Assembly (NCBI GenBank): GCA_964403795.1
Contig: CAYOHP010000017.1
Location: forward strand, 1-64,000
DNA: 64,000 nucleotides
Reading direction: 5' to 3'
Source of the DNA: CAYOHP01 sp964403795 [NCBI: uncultured bacterium]
GTDB lineage: Bacteria; Muiribacteriota; UBA6191; CAZXTJ01
Shown: piece after piece, positions 8,893-17,818 of the stretch
Numbering within the stretch: the stretch's first letter is position 1
Layout of the letters: each line of letters starts with the position of its first letter
Position numbers and translations under genes: made by a program
Notes under the pieces: generated by a model
Seen by the model: only the letters and a program-made list of their open reading frames with translations
Told to the model about the DNA's origin: nothing
Databases searched by the model: none

Positions 8893-9863
8893 CCTTCCGC
8901 GGCTCCGCCCGGAGCGGTCGCCGCCTCCACGATCCGACCCACCGCATCCCGGTACGGGATTCCCGCCCTCTCCAGGGCCGCCGCGAACCCGGCATCGGGG
9001 GAGAGACAGGGGTTGGTGTTCAGTTCCAGCACCCACGGGTTCCCCGCCTCGTCCACCCGGAAGTCGACCCGCACGTAGCCGCCCGCCCCGAAGGCCGTCC
9101 AGGTCTTCCGGGCCAGCTCGGCCACCCGGACCAGGAGGGGATGGTCCGCCGACTCCCGGGGAGGCACCCGACAGGTCCGCTGGTACTCGGGGCTGTCCGG
9201 ATCCCACTTGGCCTTGTAGTCGACGATCCGGGGTTCTCCCGGTGCGAAGTCCTCGAAGGCGATCTCGGCGATCGGGAGGACCTCGGGACCGGCCGGACCC
9301 GCCAACACCGCCACGTTGAACTCCCGCCCCTCGATATAGGCCTCGGCCAGGAACTCGCCCCCGAACCGCGCCTCCCGATCGGCCAGGGTCCCCGGCACGT
9401 CCCCGGCCTCGACCACCGACCCGGCGTCGAGCCCGATCGAGGCATGCTCCCAGACCGATTTCACGATGAAGCGGCCGTCCCGGGTCCCCGGCGTCCACGG
9501 CCTGGGGGTCGGGATCCCGGAGGCCTGCATCCAGCGCTTCGCCAGGCGCTTGTTGGCGGAGAGGAAGGTGGCCTCCGACCCGGAGCCGGTGAACGGCACC
9601 CCCAGGCTCTCGAGCACACCCGGGACCAGGTGGACCAGGGACCCCTTCCCGGAGAGCGACTCCACCAGGTTGAAGACCAGATCGGGTCGGTCCTCCCGCA
9701 GCCTGGCGGCGAGCGCTCCCAGGTCGAGGTCGCAGGGCAGGGCTTCGATCTCCCAGCCGGAGGCGGAGAGGGCTTCGCCCACCGCCTCCACCTGGTCGAG
9801 GACGTCGGCCTCGTCGGGGCTGGCGCCGGCGGCGATCGCCTGATGGGTCAGGAAGCAGCGCAT
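8868..9863 (-). CDS. ATP-grasp ligase, D-Ala-D-Ala ligase-like (second copy)
   Basis: 331 residues from ATG 9863, overlapping the preceding ATP-grasp gene by 16 bases. ATP-grasp signatures: DLVFNLVESLSGKGSL (N-domain), KRLAKRWMQASGIPTP (helix before the ATP site), FIVKSVWEHASIG (ATP-binding Lys and loop), FLAEAYIEGREFNVAVL, and VRVDFRVDEAGNPWVLELNTNPCLSP with the Mg2+-binding Glu/Asn pair. This is the D-Ala-D-Ala ligase subfamily fold, but sitting beside KamA and a paralogue makes peptidoglycan Ddl an unlikely role. It probably joins an amino or beta-amino acid to another through an amide bond. Confidence 0.82.
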   Translation of the reverse strand: MRCFLTHQAIAAGASPDEADVLDQVEAVGEALSASGWEIEALPCDLDLGALAARLREDRPDLVFNLVESLSGKGSLVHLVPGVLESLGVPFTGSGSEATFLSANKRLAKRWMQASGIPTPRPWTPGTRDGRFIVKSVWEHASIGLDAGSVVEAGDVPGTLADREARFGGEFLAEAYIEGREFNVAVLAGPAGPEVLPIAEIAFEDFAPGEPRIVDYKAKWDPDSPEYQRTCRVPPRESADHPLLVRVAELARKTWTAFGAGGYVRVDFRVDEAGNPWVLELNTNPCLSPDAGFAAALERAGIPYRDAVGRIVEAATAPGGAAEGWRTCPAS

Positions 9864-10861
9864 GCCGAGGTCCGGCACGACCCGTGGGAGCGGACCCTCC
9901 GGGCCGCGCTCTCGACGATGCGACGGATCAGCTCCGGGTACTCCATCCCGGCCAGCCGGGCCAGGATCGAGAGGTCGCTGATGGTGGGGTTCAGCCCTGC
10001 CAGGGGATTGGCCTCGATGAACGAGGGCTGCCCCCGGTCGTCGCTGCGGACGTCGACCCTGCCCCCGTCCCGGCAGTCGAGCAGGCGGTAGCTCCGCAGC
10101 GCCACGTCGGCGGCCTCCATGGCCTCGGCGTCGCGGGCCAGCTTGTACTCGACCCGACCCTCGAAGCTCTGCTTGTTCTCGTAGGTATAGCCCTCGGCTT
10201 CCGCCTTGCCGGTGAGGGACACCTCGAGGACTCCCACCACCTCGGCCCGGTCGCCGGTGCCGACGATCCCGACCGTGAACTCGCGCCCGGGCAGATAGCG
10301 CTCCACCAGCACCGGCTGGCGGTAGGTGGCGAGGAGATCCTGGACCACCGGCGCCAGGCCGCTCCTCTCCTTGATCAGGGACCGGGCCGAGACCCCCCGG
10401 CTGGTCCCCTCGGCCACCGGCTTCACGAACAGCGGACACGGGAGGTCGATCCGGGCCAGGTCCTCCATGCGGGCGACCAGGCCGAAGGCCGCGGTCGGCA
10501 CTCCCCCGGCCGCCACCACATGCTTGGCGAGCCGCTTGTCGAGGCAGATCGCCAGGGCCAGGGGGTCGGCGAAGGTGTAGGGGATCTCGTAGACGTCGAG
10601 GATCGCCGGCACCTGGGACTCCCGGGCCGCGCCCTCGAGTCCTTCGGCGATGTTGAAGACGAGGTCCCAGCGCTCGCCGGCGGCCAGCCGGGAGACGAGC
10701 GCCGGAGCCCGCCCGATCCGCACCACCTCATGGCCGAGCGACTCGAGAGCCCCGGCGATCCCGTCGATGGTGTCCTCGCGGTCGAACTCGGCGATCCGCT
10801 CCTCGTCGAACCCGAGCGCCCGGTACTCGCTCTTCAGGTCGTAGGTGAACCCGATCCGCAT
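9848..10861 (-). CDS. ATP-grasp ligase, D-Ala-D-Ala ligase-like (first copy)
   Basis: 337 residues. MRIGFTYDLKSEYRALGFDEER opens the N-domain; later DLVFNIAEGLEG, CLDKRLAKHVVAAGGVPT, LFVKPVAEGTSRGV (ATP-binding), VLVERYLPGREFTVGIVG, and a C-terminal GRVDVRSDDRGQPSFIEANPLAGLNP with the metal-binding Glu/Asn. Paralogous to the next gene, yet divergent enough to suggest a different substrate. The start lies 25 bases after the kamA stop and the end overlaps the next ligase gene, so kamA and both ligases look co-transcribed. Two non-identical ligases suggest a tripeptide-like or differently capped product. Confidence 0.82.
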   Translation of the reverse strand: MRIGFTYDLKSEYRALGFDEERIAEFDREDTIDGIAGALESLGHEVVRIGRAPALVSRLAAGERWDLVFNIAEGLEGAARESQVPAILDVYEIPYTFADPLALAICLDKRLAKHVVAAGGVPTAAFGLVARMEDLARIDLPCPLFVKPVAEGTSRGVSARSLIKERSGLAPVVQDLLATYRQPVLVERYLPGREFTVGIVGTGDRAEVVGVLEVSLTGKAEAEGYTYENKQSFEGRVEYKLARDAEAMEAADVALRSYRLLDCRDGGRVDVRSDDRGQPSFIEANPLAGLNPTISDLSILARLAGMEYPELIRRIVESAARRVRSHGSCRTSACAAS

Positions 10862-10886
10862 GGCAGGCCTCCCGATGGGGTCCGGA

Positions 10887-12275
10887 TCAGACGTCGAGCG
10901 GGGCCTCGGCGACCGGGTCCCGGTAGCGGTAGGTGTTGCCCTCGAAGTTCCGGAGCACCCAGTCGTCCCCGTCGCGGCCTTCGACGTAGCGGGGCTGGAC
11001 CGGGATCTTGCCGCCGCCGCCGGGGGCGTCGACCGCGTAGGTCCAGACCGCGTACCCGGTGGTGTGGCCCCGGAGCCCCTCGATGATCTCGAGCCCCTTG
11101 GAGACCGAGGTCCGGAAGTGGGCCGACCCGGTGATCGGATCGCACTGGTAGAGGTAGTAGGGACGGACCCGCATCAGGAGCAGCTTGTGGCTGAGCAGCT
11201 TGATGGTCTCGACGTCGTCGTTGACGCCCTTCAGGAGCACCGCATGGGCCCCCATGGGGATCCCGGCGTCGGCGAGCATCTGGCAGGCCCGGAACGACTC
11301 GGGGGTGCACTCCTCGGGATGGAGGTAGTGGACGCTCATCCACAGCGGATGGTGCTTCCGCAGCATGGCCACCAGCTCGGGGGTGATCCGCTGCGGAAGG
11401 ACCGCAGGCATCTTGGTGCCGATGCGGACGAACTCGACGTGCGGGATGGAGCGCAGCTCGGTGAGGATCCAGTCGAGCTTGTCGTCGGACAGCGAGAGCG
11501 GGTCGCCGCCCGAGAGCAGCACGTCCCGGATGGTCGGGGTGTTGCGGATGTAGTCGATGGCCTTGGAGAGGCGGTCCTTGCTGGCGCTCATCTCGCCCTG
11601 GCCGACCACCCGGGAGCGGGTGCAGTAGCGGCAGTAGGTGCTGCAGAAGTCGAGCACCAGGAAGAGCACCCGGTCGGGGTAGCGATGGACGATTCCATCC
11701 ACCGGGCTGTCATGGTCCTCGGAGAGCGGGTCGATGCTCTCGCCGGCCGCATGCAGGAACTCGCCGGTGGAAGGCACCACGGTGCGCCGGATTGGGTGGG
11801 CAGGATCCTCGGGGTCCAGCAGGCTCATGTAATAGGGGGTGATGGCGACCGGGAGATTGGTGGCGCCGCGCTCGGCGGCGGACCGTTCGTCCGGTGAGAG
11901 GGTCAGCGCGGCTTCGAGCTGTTCGAGGCGCTGGTAGCGGTTGCGGACCTGCCACTTCCAGTCGTTCCAGGTGGCATCGTCGACCTGGGGGAAGTGCCGC
12001 TGGCGGAATCGCCGGGTCCGCTCGGTGGTGTCGGCCCTCAGCTCCTGGAGGAGGGGAACCGTCCGTCGGTGGGTAGGGCGGAGAGGGGTGGGAGTCGCCC
12101 CGCTGGTGCGGGGCTCGGGAGCCGGAGGCTCGGTCTCCTCGACGGAACGGGACTTCTGGGGGGCAGCGACATCGGCGGGGGATGGCACCTTGGACGCTCC
12201 AAAGATCGAGAGCTCCGCATCCGGCGGAGGCGTTTTCGCGACGAGCATTTCGTCGGGTGCGGGAGTTTGTGTCAT
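10887..12275 (-). CDS. kamA: Lysine 2,3-aminomutase (KamA) family radical SAM enzyme
   Basis: 462 residues with a ~70-residue Pro/Ala/Ser-rich N-terminal extension before the usual KamA sequence. Radical SAM cysteines Cys211, Cys215, Cys218 (CSTYCRYC). The PLP Lys is in PGGGGK (Lys423). Asp379 in YQCDP and Asp416 in AVDAPGG match the two aspartates that hold the lysine side chain in clostridial lysine 2,3-aminomutase, which favours lysine over glutamate as substrate (inference from known structures). Expected reaction: L-alpha-lysine to L-beta-lysine. EF-P beta-lysylation (EpmB) also uses this family, but no epmA is near. First gene of the putative ligase/GNAT operon. Confidence 0.88.
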   Translation of the reverse strand: MTQTPAPDEMLVAKTPPPDAELSIFGASKVPSPADVAAPQKSRSVEETEPPAPEPRTSGATPTPLRPTHRRTVPLLQELRADTTERTRRFRQRHFPQVDDATWNDWKWQVRNRYQRLEQLEAALTLSPDERSAAERGATNLPVAITPYYMSLLDPEDPAHPIRRTVVPSTGEFLHAAGESIDPLSEDHDSPVDGIVHRYPDRVLFLVLDFCSTYCRYCTRSRVVGQGEMSASKDRLSKAIDYIRNTPTIRDVLLSGGDPLSLSDDKLDWILTELRSIPHVEFVRIGTKMPAVLPQRITPELVAMLRKHHPLWMSVHYLHPEECTPESFRACQMLADAGIPMGAHAVLLKGVNDDVETIKLLSHKLLLMRVRPYYLYQCDPITGSAHFRTSVSKGLEIIEGLRGHTTGYAVWTYAVDAPGGGGKIPVQPRYVEGRDGDDWVLRNFEGNTYRYRDPVAEAPLDV

Positions 12276-12326
12276 GCATTCGCGACTGTCAACACCCTAC
12301 GGGACGGAATTCGTGCGATTAGTCGT

Positions 12327-14684
12327 TCAGCGCGCCCAGGCGCGAAAGCGCGCCAGCTCCTCGGGGGTGAATCCGTGGTCGAGGTTGCGGGCATCGGCCG
12401 CGAACCCCAGGAGCCTGGACGCAAGTTCGGCGCGCGACGCCGGACGCAGCGTCTCGATCCGGTCCAGCCTCTCCAGGACCGCTGGGCGCAGACCTCGGGT
12501 GTCCCGTTCGGCAGCCATCCGGTGCAGCCGCCGGAGCAGGGCGAGTTCCGAGAGAAGGTCGTCGAGCTCCCCAGGTCGGGACCCGGTAACCCGATCCCAG
12601 ATCGAGATCTCCCGGGAGTACAACCCTTCGAGGTCCAGGGAATCGCGCAGCCAGGCGGTCTCGCTCCGATCCCGAAGGCACATGCGCCGGACCCAGAGTT
12701 GCATGGCGATGGTTTCGGCTTCGCGGCAGGCTCCGAGGCGGCCCGCGAGGTGAGGACCCAGGAGGGTGTCGGGATCCACCGTGGCGAAGGCCCCGAACCA
12801 GCCCTCGGGGAGCTGTTCGTGAGCCACCATCCACAGCGCCACGGTACGCTCCATGTCCGGCTCCCCGGCCCGTAGTCCGGCTCCCAGGGCCACCACGGTC
12901 CGGACCTGCGCCCGGTGGGCGACGGCCAGGTCGGCGGCCGCCCGGGCCCGCCACTCGGGGGCCCGGGCCGCGATCGAGAGGGCCCGGAGCAGCTCCCGGG
13001 CCCCGGACTCGCTGAAGGAGAGCAGCCGGCCGGTTCCCTCCGGAAACCATCGTGCGGGATCGGCCGCGATCCTGGCCTCGACGGCCTCGACCTCGACCCG
13101 GATCGTCTCGAGCTCCTCCACCACCCGCCCGGACCATCCCGCGAAGGGCCGGTCAAGGTCGAGGACACGGCCCCGCACCGACTTCCGGAGGGCTCGAGCC
13201 AGGCCTTCCCCCACCCGGATCGGGGCCGGAGCGGGCCCCGCCGCGGCGAGGATCCCGGCCAGCGAGGGGAGACCCTCTCCGACCAGCCTCCGGTCCAGCT
13301 CTTCGACCTCCTTCCGGGGGGAAGGAACCGGACGGGCCGTCGCCGCCCAGCCGACGTACTCGGCCAGGGCCGGCAGCCGGGAGACCGTGAACCCGAAACG
13401 CAGGGGATCGGGATCGAGGAGCGGCGGATCCCGATCGTCCTCCCGGTCGGTGGAAGGCTGGTAGACCCGGCCCGTCCCATCGATCCGCGAGGCCTGGGCC
13501 CGGTCGAGGTCTTCCGCCAGCCGCTCCGCCAGGCCCGGGGGAAGGCCGCCCGCGCGCCCCTGGGCGGCCTCCGGTGGCGGCCTCGTCGGCCCCTCCGGTA
13601 CGGGGTGGTTCGGCGCCTTCGGGGAACCCGGGGTCCGGACCAGGGCCAGGGCAGCAAGCGCACCTCCGACCGCGACCAGCACCATCGAGAAGCCGAGGCG
13701 CCTCCGGTGGGCAGCCCGCCGACCCGAGGAGCCGGTGCCCCGGCCCCGGGGAGGCGGGGCGGGCAGCTTGGGAGGCGTCACCCGCTCGGGACGGGTCTGA
13801 CCGGGGGTCAGCATGGTCCGGCCCGGGTCGTCCCGAGGGGCAGCTACCGGGGTGGGAAGAGGCGGGACCGAAACCAGGGCAGCCTCGAGGCTCGCTGCGA
13901 ACGAAGCACCGGACTCGGGGCGCCGGGCCGGGTCACGGGCCAGGGCCCGGGCCAGCAGGGCGTCGAGCGGGCCCGGGAGACCCGGCCGCAGCCGGGAGGC
14001 GGGAGCCGGGTCCGTCCGCAGCATCTCCTCCAGGGTCTCGTCGGGCGGACCCAGCCGGGGCGGGCGCCCGGTCAGCATCTCGTAGGCGACCGCCCCCAGC
14101 GCATGGAGGTCGCAGGCCCGGGTCGCCCTCCCTCCACCCAGGTACTCCGGCGCCATGTAGGCGGGAGTACCCAGGATCCAGCCTTCCTCCGTGAGGGTTC
14201 CACCCTGCTCCGGCCGGGCCAGACCGAAGTCGAGCAGACGGAGGCTGCCGTCCCGCTCGACCATGACGTTGGCCGGCTTCAGGTCCCGGTGGACCAGGCC
14301 GGCGGCGTGGAGGGCGTCCAGCCCCTCGCCCAGATCGCGGCACCAGGCCACCACCCGACCGAAGTCGGGAAGACCCCGGGCGAGCACCTCTTCGAGCGGC
14401 CATCCCGACACGAACTCGTAGACCAGGGCCAGGTCCCCGGAACGCCTGCGGAACAGACCCAGGAACCGGACCAGTCTCGGGTGGCGGATCGCGGCGAGGA
14501 GCTCGGCTTCGCGCCCGATCCGCGCCGCCTGTTCGGGGGAGACCTCGTGGGGGATCTTGACGGCCACCGGAGCGCCCGTGTCCCGGAGCAAGCCCCGGAA
14601 GACCGCGCCGAAGGCACCGCGACCGACCTCGGCCTCGACCCGGCAGGCCTCCTCGAGGAGCGGGAGACTTCCCGCCGTGGACAT
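12327..14684 (-). CDS. Transmembrane Ser/Thr protein kinase with large outer domain
   Basis: 785 residues from ATG 14684 with GGGAGGG 5 bases upstream. Kinase domain ~14-270: GRGAFGAVF loop, Lys43 in AVKIP, HRDLKPAN with Asp134, DFGLA with Asp152, GTPAYMAPE. Then a Pro/Arg-rich linker with a positively charged stretch (GRRAAHRRR) just before a single membrane segment at ~331-350. The ~430-residue C-terminal part is mostly helical, Arg/Glu/Leu-rich, and shows no recognised ligand-binding domain. The gene follows the ADP-ribosylglycohydrolase gene by 86 bases and precedes kamA by 51 bases. Co-transcription with kamA is possible but not shown. Confidence 0.88.
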   Translation of the reverse strand: MSTAGSLPLLEEACRVEAEVGRGAFGAVFRGLLRDTGAPVAVKIPHEVSPEQAARIGREAELLAAIRHPRLVRFLGLFRRRSGDLALVYEFVSGWPLEEVLARGLPDFGRVVAWCRDLGEGLDALHAAGLVHRDLKPANVMVERDGSLRLLDFGLARPEQGGTLTEEGWILGTPAYMAPEYLGGGRATRACDLHALGAVAYEMLTGRPPRLGPPDETLEEMLRTDPAPASRLRPGLPGPLDALLARALARDPARRPESGASFAASLEAALVSVPPLPTPVAAPRDDPGRTMLTPGQTRPERVTPPKLPAPPPRGRGTGSSGRRAAHRRRLGFSMVLVAVGGALAALALVRTPGSPKAPNHPVPEGPTRPPPEAAQGRAGGLPPGLAERLAEDLDRAQASRIDGTGRVYQPSTDREDDRDPPLLDPDPLRFGFTVSRLPALAEYVGWAATARPVPSPRKEVEELDRRLVGEGLPSLAGILAAAGPAPAPIRVGEGLARALRKSVRGRVLDLDRPFAGWSGRVVEELETIRVEVEAVEARIAADPARWFPEGTGRLLSFSESGARELLRALSIAARAPEWRARAAADLAVAHRAQVRTVVALGAGLRAGEPDMERTVALWMVAHEQLPEGWFGAFATVDPDTLLGPHLAGRLGACREAETIAMQLWVRRMCLRDRSETAWLRDSLDLEGLYSREISIWDRVTGSRPGELDDLLSELALLRRLHRMAAERDTRGLRPAVLERLDRIETLRPASRAELASRLLGFAADARNLDHGFTPEELARFRAWAR

Positions 14685-14770
14685 CCCGGCCCTCCCGTCC
14701 CTCCCCGCAGTGTGGCTCCCGGAGGGCGGTGGACGCCAGCGGCGGAAGCGCTCCCGGGAACCGCGGCCGG

Positions 14771-15691
14771 TCAGCCGCCCGATTCCGGGATCCAGCCGGC
14801 GAGCGGTTCCCGGTGGGCCAGCCAGGCCGGGGAGGGAGGTTGGAAGGCGGCCAGGATCCCGCCCACGATGGCGGTCGTGGTGTCCCGGTCGCCCCAGGCC
14901 GAGACCATGGTCCAGAGGCCGTCCTCGAGCGTCCCGGCGTGGCGATGGGCGACCCAGAGCGTGATCGGAACGGTATCGGCAGCCGAGATCCGTTCTCCGT
15001 TCCCGAGCCGGGCGACCGCCGAGGCCACCGGTGCGTCGCGGGGAACGGTAGCGGCGCGGGCGATCCCGTCCCGGACCTCTCCGGGAGGTACCCGGGCCAG
15101 GACCTCGGGGAAGAGCCGAGCCCGGAAGGCCTCGGGATCCTCCCGGCACTGCCAGGCGAGGGCGGTGGCCACGGCCGCGGCGATGGCCCCGGCCACGCCC
15201 TCGGGGTGGGCGTGGGTCACCCGGGCGCTGGCCTCGGCCTCCGGGACCAGGCGATCCAGGTCGTCGCAGAAGTAGGCGCCGAGCGGGGCCACCCGCATCG
15301 CCCCTCCGTTTCCGTAGGAGCCTCCCCCGCGGAACAGTCCGGTCGAGTGGCGGCGCCAGTCGCCGGACACGGCCACCGCCTGGAGGACCTGGTGGGCACC
15401 GGACCCGTAGCCGCGGGCGGGATCCCGCCGGTAGATGCGCACGAAGCGGTCGGCGAGTTCGTCGGGATCGATCCTTCCCTTCGCGGCCAGCACCTGGAAC
15501 ACGGCACAGCCCATGGCGGTGTCGTCGGTCCAGCGCCAGGTGCCTGCGGGGAGTTCCCGCCGGGCCACCCGGGCCTCGGCCTGGCCCCGATCGCCGAAGA
15601 ACCGTTCGCCGAAGGCATCGCCGACCGAGAGCCCGTCCAGGGCGATCCTGGCCCTTGCCAGACGCTCGGCATGGTCGCTGGGGAGGAGCAT
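14771..15691 (-). CDS. ADP-ribosylglycohydrolase family protein
   Basis: 306 residues from ATG 15691, which has an excellent ribosome site (GGAAGGAGG, 5 bases). Family motifs: an early GLSVGDAFGE, TWRWTDDTAMG (the T-D-D metal/substrate motif of DraG/ARH enzymes), GNGGAMRVAPLG, and near the end WGDRDTTTAIVGGILAA (second di-metal Asp-x-Asp-T motif). These place it in the ARH/DraG fold that removes ADP-ribose from proteins or hydrolyses related conjugates with two Mg2+ ions. Substrate unknown; no ADP-ribosyltransferase is visible nearby. A TACTCT hexamer 44 bases upstream may be its -10. Confidence 0.88.
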   Translation of the reverse strand: MLLPSDHAERLARARIALDGLSVGDAFGERFFGDRGQAEARVARRELPAGTWRWTDDTAMGCAVFQVLAAKGRIDPDELADRFVRIYRRDPARGYGSGAHQVLQAVAVSGDWRRHSTGLFRGGGSYGNGGAMRVAPLGAYFCDDLDRLVPEAEASARVTHAHPEGVAGAIAAAVATALAWQCREDPEAFRARLFPEVLARVPPGEVRDGIARAATVPRDAPVASAVARLGNGERISAADTVPITLWVAHRHAGTLEDGLWTMVSAWGDRDTTTAIVGGILAAFQPPSPAWLAHREPLAGWIPESGG

Positions 15692-15734
15692 CGGAGCCTC
15701 CTTCCGGTTCGGGCCTCCAGGGAGTTTCGTGTAG

Positions 15735-15740
15735 AGAGTA
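15735..15740 (-). promoter_or_regulatory. Putative -10 element (TACTCT) inside a short dyad
   Basis: Minus-strand TACTCT, 44 bases upstream of the ADP-ribosylglycohydrolase ATG. It sits within GTGTACTCTCTACAC, an imperfect inverted repeat that could also be an operator. The gap is shared with the divergent beta-oxidation gene. Confidence 0.3.
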
Positions 15741-15836
15741 CACCTAGATTGGCCCAGGGCCACTTCCTCGGGATAGTCTCTCGGTCTCCGGCCGCGCCCT
15801 TGGGGGAGGCTCCGGTCCCGAGGGAAGGAACGGTCC

Positions 15837-17804
15837 ATGATCGTCGGCGTGATCGGTTCGGGGTCGATCGGCCCGGACCTGGCTTACGGCTTCGCTTCCG
15901 CCCTGGGCCAGAAGCCCGGCGCCAAGGTCTTCCTGCATGACATCTCCCAGGCTGCACTCGACGCCGGGATGGCCAGGATCCGCGGCTACGTCCAGAAGGG
16001 CGTGGCCAAGGGCAAGCTCTCGCCGAAAGCCGCGGCCGCGGTGGAGGCCGCCCTGGTCCCCACCCTGGCGGTCGGCGATCTGGCCGGATGCGAGTACGTG
16101 CTCGAGGCCGCCAGCGAGGACCTGGGCGTGAAGCGGAAGATCCTGGCGAGCCTCGAGGCGGTGGTCGGTCCCGACTGCCTGATCGGCTTCGCCACCTCGG
16201 GGATCCCCCGCCGACAGATCGCAGCCGGCGCCCGGAAGCCGGAACGCTGCTTCGTGAACCACCCCTTCTTCCCGGCCTGGCGCTCGCTGCCGATCGAGGT
16301 GGTGCCCTCGGGCGACGCCGCACTCGGGGCAAGGATGCTCTCGACCCTGCGCCGACTCGGGAAGGTCCCGGTGGAGACCGCCGACGTGGAGTGCTTCGCG
16401 GCCGACGACATCTTCTGCAACTACATCTGCGAGGCGGCCCGCATCGTCGAGGAGGGGCTGGCGACCCCGGCCCAGGTCGATGCCATCGTCGACGGGGCCA
16501 TCGGGGGCGGCGGACCCTTCGCGGTGATGGACGGTACCCGCGGCAACCTGCTCACGGTCCACTGCCAGGAACTGATGCGCGAGGCCTCCACCGGATCCCC
16601 CTGGTTCAAGGCCCCGGCGATCCTCTCGAAGCAGGGCGACAAGCCATGGTTTCCCAAGGGGCAGCCCGCCGACGGCACCCATGACGCGGACTTGGCAGAG
16701 CGCGTCATGGACCGGATCCTGGCGGTGTTGCTGGGCCGCACCGGGTTCGTGGTGGACCGGGGGATCTGTGCGCCCGACGACCTCGACTGGCTGACCCGCA
16801 TGGCGCTGGGGTTCAGGAAGGGCCTGCTCTCGGTGGCCGCGGAACTCGGCGCCGCCAGGGTGGCGGATCTCTGTACCCGGTATGCCGGGAACAACCCGGG
16901 GTTCGAGGTCCCGGCTTCGATCGCCGGGCGCCGGCTCCCGGCCTTCCACCGGAACATCCGGGTGGAGAAGGACGGGGAACTCGCGGTGGTCCGGGTGTTC
17001 CGGCCCGAGGTGCGCAACGCCCTCTCCGGCGAGACCATGGCGGAGATCGACGCCGCCGTCGCCACCTTGGCCGACGACAAGAAGATCCGCGGCATCGTGC
17101 TGACGAGCACCGACGGGGCCTTGGCCGGGGCCGACATCGGGGGCCTGGCCGCCCTTCCCGACCGGGAGTCCTGCCGGCAGATGTGCCGGCGAGGCTACGC
17201 GGTGCTGGCCCGGATCGAGGGGTGCCGCAAGCCGGTGGTGGCTGCGGTCGACGGGCCGGTCCTGGGCGGGGGTGCCGAGATCTCGATGGCCTGCCACGCC
17301 CGGGTGGTGGGCAAGTCGCTGATGCTGGGCCAGCCCGAGGTGAACCTGGGGATCATCCCCGGGTACGGAGGCACCCAGCGGCTGCCTCGCCTGGTCGGGG
17401 TGGAGAGGGCATTGGACCTGCTGCGCACCGCCAGGTCGGTGGGCGCCAAGGAGGCGTGCGCCTGGGGCTGGGCCACAGGGGAACCGGTCGACGACCCGGT
17501 GGCCGCGGCCAAGGCGCTCGTAAGGGAGCACCTGGACGGCCGCGCCAAGCTGGCCCCGGTGGACCCGAGACCGGTGGCGGTCCCCGCCAAGCTCGCCGGG
17601 GTCGACCTCGGCCACCACTCGCGGGCGATCGACGCCATCCTGGTCGACGTGGTGCGCACCGGGCTGGCCCGGCACCTCGCCGACGGGCTCGAGATCGAGG
17701 CCGAGGGTTTCGCCCGCTGCAAGGACACCGTGGACATGGACATCGGGATGAAGAACTTCCTGGCGAACGGGCCGCGCGTCCCCGCGGTCTTCCTGAACGA
17801 GTAG
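15837..17804 (+). CDS. 3-hydroxyacyl-CoA dehydrogenase / enoyl-CoA hydratase fusion
   Basis: 655 residues in HCDH-first, hydratase-second order, the reverse of E. coli FadB. HCDH half (1 to ~365): NAD-binding GSGSIG (7-12), then an NHPFFPAW motif carrying the catalytic His and a C-terminal helical domain. Hydratase/isomerase half (~375-655): GALAGADIGGLA and GPVLGGGAEISMACH form the oxyanion hole; QPEVNLGIIPGYGGTQRL carries the catalytic Glu region. The protein should catalyse the two middle steps of fatty-acid beta-oxidation, with the thiolase 14 bases downstream finishing the cycle. ATG with GGAAGGA upstream. No acyl-CoA dehydrogenase or ligase lies in the window. Confidence 0.9.
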   Translation: MIVGVIGSGSIGPDLAYGFASALGQKPGAKVFLHDISQAALDAGMARIRGYVQKGVAKGKLSPKAAAAVEAALVPTLAVGDLAGCEYVLEAASEDLGVKRKILASLEAVVGPDCLIGFATSGIPRRQIAAGARKPERCFVNHPFFPAWRSLPIEVVPSGDAALGARMLSTLRRLGKVPVETADVECFAADDIFCNYICEAARIVEEGLATPAQVDAIVDGAIGGGGPFAVMDGTRGNLLTVHCQELMREASTGSPWFKAPAILSKQGDKPWFPKGQPADGTHDADLAERVMDRILAVLLGRTGFVVDRGICAPDDLDWLTRMALGFRKGLLSVAAELGAARVADLCTRYAGNNPGFEVPASIAGRRLPAFHRNIRVEKDGELAVVRVFRPEVRNALSGETMAEIDAAVATLADDKKIRGIVLTSTDGALAGADIGGLAALPDRESCRQMCRRGYAVLARIEGCRKPVVAAVDGPVLGGGAEISMACHARVVGKSLMLGQPEVNLGIIPGYGGTQRLPRLVGVERALDLLRTARSVGAKEACAWGWATGEPVDDPVAAAKALVREHLDGRAKLAPVDPRPVAVPAKLAGVDLGHHSRAIDAILVDVVRTGLARHLADGLEIEAEGFARCKDTVDMDIGMKNFLANGPRVPAVFLNE

Positions 17805-17818
17805 GAGCCGCCCCCATC

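Noticed and set aside
8868-9863. Calling the ATP-grasp pair peptidoglycan D-Ala-D-Ala ligase (ddl)
   Set aside because: Two divergent copies next to kamA and a GNAT, and no mur genes nearby, argue against a housekeeping ddl role.
12287-12292. TTGACA (minus strand) upstream of kamA, resembling a -35 element
   Set aside because: It begins only 12 bases before the start codon, leaving no room for a -10 element.
15744-17675. Minus-strand open frame of about 643 codons
   Set aside because: It is antisense to the HCDH-hydratase fusion, which has complete catalytic motifs.
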